From NCBI GenBank assembly GCA_021399445.1, contig JAJTUQ010000002.1:2728001-2792000 (forward strand): DNA of 64,000 nt, written 5' to 3'. Below are positions 57,060-64,000 of the stretch, in pieces. The stretch's first letter is position 1. Each line of letters starts with the position of its first letter. The notes beneath the pieces are model-generated. The model made no database searches, was not told the DNA's origin, and saw only the letters and a program-made list of their open reading frames with translations. A program made the translations under genes and the position numbers. This DNA is from Xylogone sp. PMI_703. Its lineage: Eukaryota; Ascomycota; Leotiomycetes.

Positions 57060-59107
57060 ATGGCAAAGAGAAAGGCAGATGGATTTAATGACAGCTTGCC
57101 TGTCAATGGTTCCAAAAAAGTAAAACACAATGACTTGCCGAAGGTTGAAAAAACAAACCTGCTGGACGACAGTGATTCTGGTAGCGATTCCGAGTCTGGA
57201 GGAGCTCAGTTAGGTGCAGAATTCAAGATCAACGAAGAGTACGCGAGACGATTTGAACATAATAAAAAAAGAGAGGAATTACAGAGATGTGAGCTAAAAT
57301 ATCGTGAGATTTAAGATGATGCTAATACTAATCTTTGGCAGTGGAGGAGAAGTACTCAAAAAAGACGAAACAACGGCCTGGAGATGATGACGATGACGAA
57401 GATGATGATGATGAAGACTCTTCATCTGATGAGACCGAGGATGATGATGGTTTTCTTGCCACGGAGGATCTAGATGCTGAAATATCTGCGACGCTTCAAG
57501 CTATCAGGAACAAAGACCCTCGAGTTTACGACAACAAGACTACATTTTATAAGCCAATTGAGGAAGATGACCATGAAAATTCTTCTGAGAAGAAGAAAGA
57601 GAAGCCTATGTATCTGAGGGATTATCATCGGGAGAATCTGTTGAAGGGCAACCTTGGCGCAGAAGAAGAGCAGGATGAAGCGCCACTTACCTTCGCCCAA
57701 GAACAGGAAACATTGAAGAAGACACTTGTGAAAGAAATGCATGCTGCGGCTGAGGATGACTCTGAATCGGACGATGATGAAGATGGCGGGTTTCTTATCC
57801 CCAAATCTGCATCTGAATCAACTGGCCAAGCCATCCATCCATCCCGACAGCAGAACATAAAGATTGATGTTGATGTTGCTTCCGCGGATAAGGATCCTGA
57901 TACTTTCCTCTCCAATTTCTTGGCAGCTCGAGCTTGGGTGCCAGCTGCTGGTAGCAAGTTTCAGCCATTTGAGTCCGATGACGAAGAGGAGGAAGAGCGC
58001 ATTGAGAAATTTGAGGCTGCATATAATCTCCGGTTCGAGGATCCAAAAGGCAGTAATGAGGTACTTAGATCATATGCCCGAGATGTAGTTGCAGCGAAAT
58101 CAGTTCGTCGCGAAGAGAAGAGCAGTAGGAAACGACAACGAGAAGCTGCTAGAGAGAAGAAGGAGGCAGAGAAGCGAGAAAGAGATGAAGAGCGGGCACG
58201 ATTCAGGAAGCTGAAGATCGAAGAAGTAGAGGAAAAACTAAAGAAGATCAAGAAGGCAGCCGGATTGAGAGGCAAAGCTCTCAAAGATGATGAGTGGTCC
58301 AAGTTCCTGGAGAATGACTGGGATGACGAAACTTGGGAGAAGGAGATGAACAAGAAATTTGGTGATGATTATTATGCAGAAGAGGAAATCGAGTCAGGAT
58401 CCGCCGAGGGTTCAGACGCAGATGATTCGGGCAACGCAGATAAGAAGAAAAAGAAGAAACCTAGGAAGCCTGAGTGGGATGATGACATCGATATCAAGGA
58501 CCTGGTACCGGATTTTGCGGAGGAAGAGGAACAGCAAAATAAACCAGCCTTTTCTTTATCTGACTTGGACGAGGAAGAAGAGGAAGAAGGTGACGCTAAT
58601 GAAGACGAAGATGAAGACGAGCAATCCTCGAAGCGGCCTAAGTCGAAGAAAGAACGGCAACAGGAGAAGTCAGCTAAGAAGAAAGCGGCCCGACTCGAGA
58701 GGAAGAAGATTGAAGAGCTCGTGGACAGTAAGATGGATCTTAACCTGCCTCTAAATTCAAAGCAGTCTACATTCCGCTATAGAGAGACTTCACCAACCTC
58801 ATTTGGACTCACTGCAAGGGATATTCTCATGGCTCCTGATACCGCACTTAACCAATTCGCCGGTCTGAAAAAGATGGCAACCTTCCGTGATCCGGAGAAG
58901 AAACGCAAGGACAAGAAGAAGCTTGGTAAGAAGGCTCGTCTACGGCAGTGGAGAAAGGAGACCTTCGGTAATGAAGAAGGTCCAGAGGTAATTATTGGAG
59001 AAGGAGCTTCAAATGAGATGGATGTTGATGGTGCGCTCGATGCTGTAAAAATGAAGAAAAAGAAGAGGCCGAGGAAGAATAAGGGGAAGGGTACTGCTAG
59101 TGTATAA
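57060..59107 (+). CDS. KRI1: nucleolar ribosome biogenesis protein Kri1
   Basis: Kri1 works in the nucleolus in 40S and early pre-ribosome assembly and binds Krr1. Exons 57060–57288 and 57342–59107 encode 664 residues. After a short basic start come the conserved EFKINEEYARRFEHNKKREE and the second-exon part LEEKYSKKTKQRPGD. Long Asp/Glu and Lys runs follow. The blocks YLRDYHRENLL, WDDDIDIKDLVPDFAEEEE, TFRYRETSPTSFGLTARDIL and LGKKARLRQWRKETFG are typical of Kri1. The C-terminus is Lys/Arg-rich, as needed for nucleolar targeting. The intron is canonical. It is convergent with the HAK transporter. Confidence 0.93.
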
Positions 59108-59310
59108 AATCGGAGTTAGGTATTTTAATTGGGCCCCGGCCAGATCAATGTAATATTTAGGCGTTGGTCCTCATGTAGAGAATTCGGAAAATTTTCATTT
59201 GCTTGCAATATTTTTGAAAAGTTATATTCTGAACAGTAGTTACATATAGATAACTATAATCGACTACTGTAATACAAGGTAATACAGAAAATAGTAGCTC
59301 CTTTAAACCC

Positions 59311-61801
59311 CTAAATCTCCTTGACGAATCCAACTTCAACCAAGTTGTCAAAAGGAATATTCATATCAGCCAACTTGGCCCTACTATTCTCCCTAATCCA
59401 CAAAAACGCCATCAGAGCTACCCTTCTGAAGATATTCGTTCCCCTTTTGATCTTCATCTGTTCCTTGCCCATTATATAAACGAGCTGCGATTCATGAGCT
59501 TTGTTGATCCTATCAAGCTCTGCTTGTATAGCAGGAGTGTGCTCCACAGAGGATGCGCTAGATGTACTAGACGTGTCTCTGGTGATATAGAGAATCAACT
59601 GTTCGACAATCAAACGGCCAAGATCGGGCGTAACGATATTGTCTCTGTATCCATGACGCACTGTAAGTCGGAAGCAGCCAGGAATTGACGTGCGAGTGAG
59701 TACGTATCTCTCTGCTTCTGGGATCGAGGGCACCGACAAGGGACGCATGTGGAAGAAAACCATAACTTCAGGAAGAGCACGGAATTTCCTGACAAATTGC
59801 GTAAAGACGATAGGAACGTTGTCTCCAACCTTGTCAAAGAAGATGCCAATGCCATTGACCCTAGAGACTGGTTTCCCGCCGAAGGTAGCAGTAAGTGACA
59901 GGTTGCCTTCGGCACCGGTTTGCAAGAGGTGAGAAGGTGCGAAACGGTCCGAACCCTCTGAAGTCCATTGTTGTTCTTTGCCAAAGCGCCAGAGAACGAA
60001 GAGAGTAGATAGAATTGCTGCAAGCATGAGCGTAAACCAAGCTCCAGTAGGAACCTTAGTTACGACAGATGACAGATAGACACCATCGAGTAGTGCAAAT
60101 ACAAAAAAGAAGAACAAAACAATCAAGATGTTTATGCGCCAGATTATGATCGCAACGAGAGTGACGAGGCAGGTTGTGATGAAAGTAACGAAGATAACGC
60201 AGACGCCGTAAGCATTCCCTAATCTTGTTGTCTATTCATAATAGTTAGTAAATGAATCATATTCTTAGTTATTTGAACTTACATTACTGTATGCAGCCGT
60301 GACAATTACTGTGCCAATCATAAGAAGCCAGTTTGCAAGAGGGATATAGATCTGATTATGGAAGTATTTCGAAGTATGCTTGGTGCTAAGATGGGGTGCA
60401 TATGAGAGTGCCATGACTTGGGAGAGTAGTTGAAATGACCCCGTAATCATTGCCTGAGATGCGACTATGGCCGCAAGAATGGCAAGGACAAGGCTGAAGT
60501 AGAAAGTGCCAGGAATGACTGTGTTGTAAAACGGATTGGTATATGCAGTCCCTGTTGTGTCGTGTGATATATACGCAGCTTGACCAATATATGCCATCAG
60601 CAGTGTTGGATATGCAAAGAACAGCCAGGATATTTGGATGGCCCTCTTGCTGAAAGCACCTAGGTCTGCGAAGAGTGCTTCAACACCAGTAAAAGCCAGA
60701 AGGAGTCCACCGAGTGATCGCCAGCCATCAGTCTTGTTTCTTACTAAATATGCTCCAGCGAAGTATGGACTGAAGGCCTTAAGAACACTATGATCATGCT
60801 TCGCAAGGTTGTAAACACCACAACAGAAGTTGAAAAGTAACCATATAATGACGATAGGGGCGAATGAACTCGAGAGTTTTGACGTTCCGAAAGGCTGGAT
60901 AGCGAAGAGGAGGACGAGGATCGCACAAGAAACACCAACGATAGTGCCGCTTGAGATATCAGGATGAACAACTTCGATACCTTGAATAGCTCCAAGAACA
61001 GACTGAGCAGGTGTGAGAACTCCATCACTACGACGAGTCAGTATGCCATCAATGAACTCCTACATAAATCACGAGTATTCAAGACATACGACATGACCAT
61101 TGACACTCCCAAAACACCAAGAATCTTGAGAATCACCCTAGCCGCCGCAGAATTCTCAATCATGCTTCGAATACCTTTGTTCACAGGCTTCAAGTCTCCA
61201 GTGAGGTATCGCTCCATTTTGACCGTCCCCGATACATTTGGATCGCGTCGAACAATATTTGCATAGCGAGCAAGTAAAGAATATACAGCGAAGGTGCCCC
61301 CTTCGCCATCATCGTCGGCTGATAAGACAATGAATATGTATTTGACAGTGACCATGAGTGTCAGGGTCCAGATGATGATTGACAGAGCGCCAAGGAGGTC
61401 ATCATAAGAAGGCTGGCTTGTAAAAGTAGATGAATAAACGTATAAAGGAGAGGTTCCAATGTCGCCATATATCGTTCCAGTCGATTGGTACGCAAGCCAT
61501 AGAAGCATCCATCCTGAAAATGTCTGAAAGACATTGATGGTTAATACGGGAGCTTGAATCCAGCTGTGAGTAAATAGAGTCATACCTGTTTCTTCTTGTG
61601 ATTCAGATCAGCATCAGCGATCTGAATAGCTCTCTCTTCTGCATCATAGTCGCCCCCCTTTTCAGAGAAAGCATCATGATTTGGTCTTCCAGCCTTCTCA
61701 GTTAAGCTCTTGCGAGCAGCAGAGATCGTCGCACTAGCATGGCTCTTTATAGGGTTGATCTCATCGCCAAATTGTATGTGCTCGGGCATCGCACCAGCCA
61801 T
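59311..61801 (-). CDS. HAK/KUP-type potassium transporter
   Basis: High-affinity K+ uptake carrier of the plasma membrane, H+ coupled in known fungal members. Exons 61801–61586, 61523–61090, 61027–60283 and 60231–59311 give 771 residues. An N-terminal cytosolic tail of about 75 residues precedes the first membrane segment with the hallmark YQSTGTIYGDIGTSPLYVYS. Next come EGGTFAVYSLLARYANIV, SDGVLTPAQSVLGAIQGIEV and ADLGAFSKRAIQISWLFFAY, all conserved in the KUP/HAK family. About twelve membrane segments can be counted. The cytosolic C-terminus (from about 560) has the usual mixed alpha/beta region. The start is the ATG at 61801; the codon before it in frame is GTG. A role at low external K+ or high pH fits the family but is not shown here. 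Confidence 0.93.
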
Positions 61802-63109
61802 CACTTGGCTTGATTATGATCGTGAACCAAATTGGATTCGGAAAATCAAATAAGAGTGATACCGAGTTCCTTTGAGAAGAATACTAGAGAACGATACAAC
61901 CACCAAAACTAAAAGGAAGGAAAGAAAGAAGAAGAAAGCTATGAAACAAACAGGACGAACAATCCTACCTATATAGACCTACTTTCTTACTTTCTCACTT
62001 ACCAGAATAGCAAGCAAAAAAACAGCAACCGTATTAGGCAATCCGGTGGTGAGCGGCCAGCAGGCCGTCGCCAATCTTGACCCAAGCACCAAGCGCAGAG
62101 GTAAAAAAGCGGACGGAGAATTAGAATTAGACAATCAAATCTCCAAAAATTTTCTTACACGGCGATGATATCAATCGGCCAATTTTCACCTTATCCTCGA
62201 AACCAGATTCGAGGAGGCCAAAATCCCGCAAAGATCGATTGATGAGACAGGAAACACCCAAGCTTGCTTCGCCTCCTCCCCCAGTACTAAGGGAAAATCC
62301 CTCAAAGCTACCCCATTTTGATATCTGCGGTTCCATGCTGACGATCCGCGCATGGGAGACAGCGGTTCGCATAGCTGGAACCGTAATATAATACACGTGG
62401 ACTTTGTTAGGTTTCAGAGATTTTTTTATTCGTTGGTGGATGGGATGCGTGCACCTGGACTGGGGTCGTTGGTTGTAGAGGGGATAATCCGTGACTAGAG
62501 TGAGTATCCACCAGATGATGGGTATACAGCGCGCCCTTGCAGATGACGGGCAGCTAGGTCGGATAGTTACTTCCAACAAAGACATACCGGCCCTGATTGA
62601 TGCGTGTGTGTCATTGATTATCAGAATTGACACACAAGTTGTTGTTTGGTCCATCTCCCAAAGATCTTGGAGTCCTCAGGGACTTAGATAAACGAAACTC
62701 GCTTGCAGAGAACTGCAGCGACTCGGCTTCCTTCCTGGAAAGCTTAATTGTGGGTTCCATAGCTGGGGGTTTACAACGAAAAGGCCATAACGGAGAGTGA
62801 TGCGAGCATTTATATTCTCGCACAAGCATAGAACACTGCAACGAAGCTGACCAGGAAGATTCTCATGATACATGAAGCACTCTTCATGAGTAATGCTTCA
62901 GACCTTATAATTACAGCATCCTTTTAGAATATTCTTTATCTGCCTTGCATGGCAATATCAACAGACATATGGCAGATATATCTCATATACCCAGTACACC
63001 TTCCCAGGAGTATAATCCACAAAGCATTTCCCAATAGGGTAACCAGTAACACTAAACACCTAACACCGCAGATCCTATTCATTCGTAGGGTTATTCCAGC
63101 TCCAAAGCG
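61802..63109. other. intergenic region between HAK gene start and FarA-like gene end
   Basis: The HAK promoter is A/C- and pyrimidine-rich (61860–62060). A 175-codon minus-strand frame (62127–62654) has no recognisable domain and atypical composition. No gene is called. Confidence 0.5.
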
Positions 63110-64000
63110 CTAGCCACTACCCCCATAACCGTTAACCCCATTCCCCCCATTATTTACGTGCATACCGTCCATAGAAAATCCTCCCATAGTCCCAAAATTA
63201 GAGAAAATATCCGCGTCCTGATTGATCTCAGGCGGCTCCATGTTAAACGGCATGGACCAGGCACTGCTTGGTTCAGTTGCATAACCTGCCATGCCACCCA
63301 TCTGTAGATCCCAAGCGTTCGCGCTATCCAGCATGTTCTGGGAGCTAAGCGAAGAAGGATCCATGCCAGCGTAGGCACCGAAAACCAGCTGCCGGTCAAG
63401 ATGCGGTAGAATACCGTGCTGATATGGAGGCAAGAAAAGGTCGGCGTTGTAGTAGCCCTGAGTATACATATTCACGGGCGCAGCAGGACTCATTTGGCTG
63501 AATTGTGGTACTGTCTGAGAGGGCGGCATCTGGATCTGCTGTGGTTGTGGCTGTTGCTGGGGAACAATTTGGGCCAGGTCGTCAGGGATCTCTGTTGGGA
63601 TCGAGTCAGGTTGGTCTTGCTGGTCTTGTTGTGAATTCTGGCTCTTCCGTAACTTACGCTGCTTTGCCGGTTTAGCCACCGCTCTGTCCTGCGGCTGCAG
63701 TGGTGATAGTGTATGGAAGAATTCTTCTACAGTATGATAATCGGATTTCTGTTCCAGTACAGCATCGTCCCCCTTTTCTTGTTTGATACCAGAAGCTGGA
63801 TCTTCGAAAGCGGACTGAGATACACCATGTGGATATCGGTCAAACCAGTCTCCATATTGGAATATAGTGTTTGCAGTTGGATTCGAGTTGCTCGAGGGGC
63901 CTTGACGTGCTGCATCTGCGCACATTTTGTATTGCTCCTTGAGATTCTCAGACATCCAATGGAACATACCCCAATATCGTTTCATTTTAGATAGATACTT
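63110..64000 (-). CDS. FarA/Ctf1-like Zn2Cys6 transcription factor, C-terminal part (5' partial)
   Basis: An open frame from the right window edge to the stop at 63110–63112 encodes at least 296 residues; the zinc cluster would lie beyond the edge. It begins YLSKMKRYWGMFHWMSENLK, then GDWFDRYPHGVSQSAFEDPA and KQEKGDDAVLEQKSDYHTVE. These blocks are typical of the C-terminal region of the fungal FarA/Ctf1-beta group, which switches on fatty-acid and cutin utilisation genes. The rest is Gln/Pro-rich (QQQPQPQQIQMPPSQ) and Met/Gly-rich, suitable for activation domains. The function is inferred from family resemblance, which I judge from memory only. Confidence 0.75.
   Translation of the reverse strand, partial: KYLSKMKRYWGMFHWMSENLKEQYKMCADAARQGPSSNSNPTANTIFQYGDWFDRYPHGVSQSAFEDPASGIKQEKGDDAVLEQKSDYHTVEEFFHTLSPLQPQDRAVAKPAKQRKLRKSQNSQQDQQDQPDSIPTEIPDDLAQIVPQQQPQPQQIQMPPSQTVPQFSQMSPAAPVNMYTQGYYNADLFLPPYQHGILPHLDRQLVFGAYAGMDPSSLSSQNMLDSANAWDLQMGGMAGYATEPSSAWSMPFNMEPPEINQDADIFSNFGTMGGFSMDGMHVNNGGNGVNGYGGSG

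Noticed and set aside
62127..62654. 175-codon minus-strand frame upstream of the HAK gene
   Set aside because: Residue composition is irregular and no domain is visible; more likely promoter DNA.

Overview
The window reads as nuclear DNA of a filamentous ascomycete (Pezizomycotina). Short GT–AG introns with CTRAY branch sites interrupt most genes. It encodes a PacC-type pH regulator, a FarA/Ctf1-type Zn2Cys6 regulator, a HAK-type potassium transporter and a DUF3602 protein, a set typical of moulds. I favour a leotiomycete-like genome, but that is a guess and no species can be named. No transposon, tRNA, rRNA, CRISPR or viral sequence was recognised. All exon boundaries are my own splice predictions.

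Layout. 1–5.2 kb: the 3' part of a Gfd2/YDR514C-like nuclease-fold gene, PAM18 and RLP24 in a divergent pair, and a small NTF2-like gene. 7.0–9.7 kb: pacC on the minus strand, with a strikingly long stop-free intron and, about 0.55–0.88 kb upstream of its ATG, a dense cluster of PacC consensus sites. 12.7–16.5 kb: a nucleotidyltransferase–MJ1316 (DUF504) fusion protein and a DUF3602 gene. 16.5–23.5 kb: about 7 kb without a convincing gene, rich in the palindrome GTACNGTAC. 23.5–31.2 kb: a single-finger C2H2 regulator, an unrecognised membrane protein and an ING/PHD chromatin protein. 32–40.3 kb: an MFS exporter, RCM1 (rRNA methyltransferase), PRP18 (splicing) and SAP18 with an RGG tail. 40.7–48.7 kb: a complex I accessory subunit, a GPI-type wall protein, a gene-poor stretch with a probable pseudogene, and an F-box protein. 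50–57 kb: an LCAT-like hydrolase, an EBP-like protein, a FIT-family lipid protein and a Rab5-type GTPase. 57–64 kb: KRI1 (ribosome assembly), the HAK transporter and the C-terminal part of a FarA/Ctf1-like regulator running off the right edge.

Functional themes. There are three ribosome-biogenesis genes (RLP24, RCM1, KRI1), three neighbouring ER-lipid-type genes (50.0–55.5 kb), and pH and ion homeostasis (pacC, HAK). The best candidates for something undescribed lie in pacC: a stop-free 558-nt intron containing a TATA box with a PacC site just upstream, which could produce a finger-less PacC isoform, and the helically phased site cluster in the promoter. Secondary points are the degenerate nucleotidyltransferase acid in the MJ1316 fusion protein, the GTACNGTAC clustering, and RLP24 exon borders that do not fit canonical splicing.
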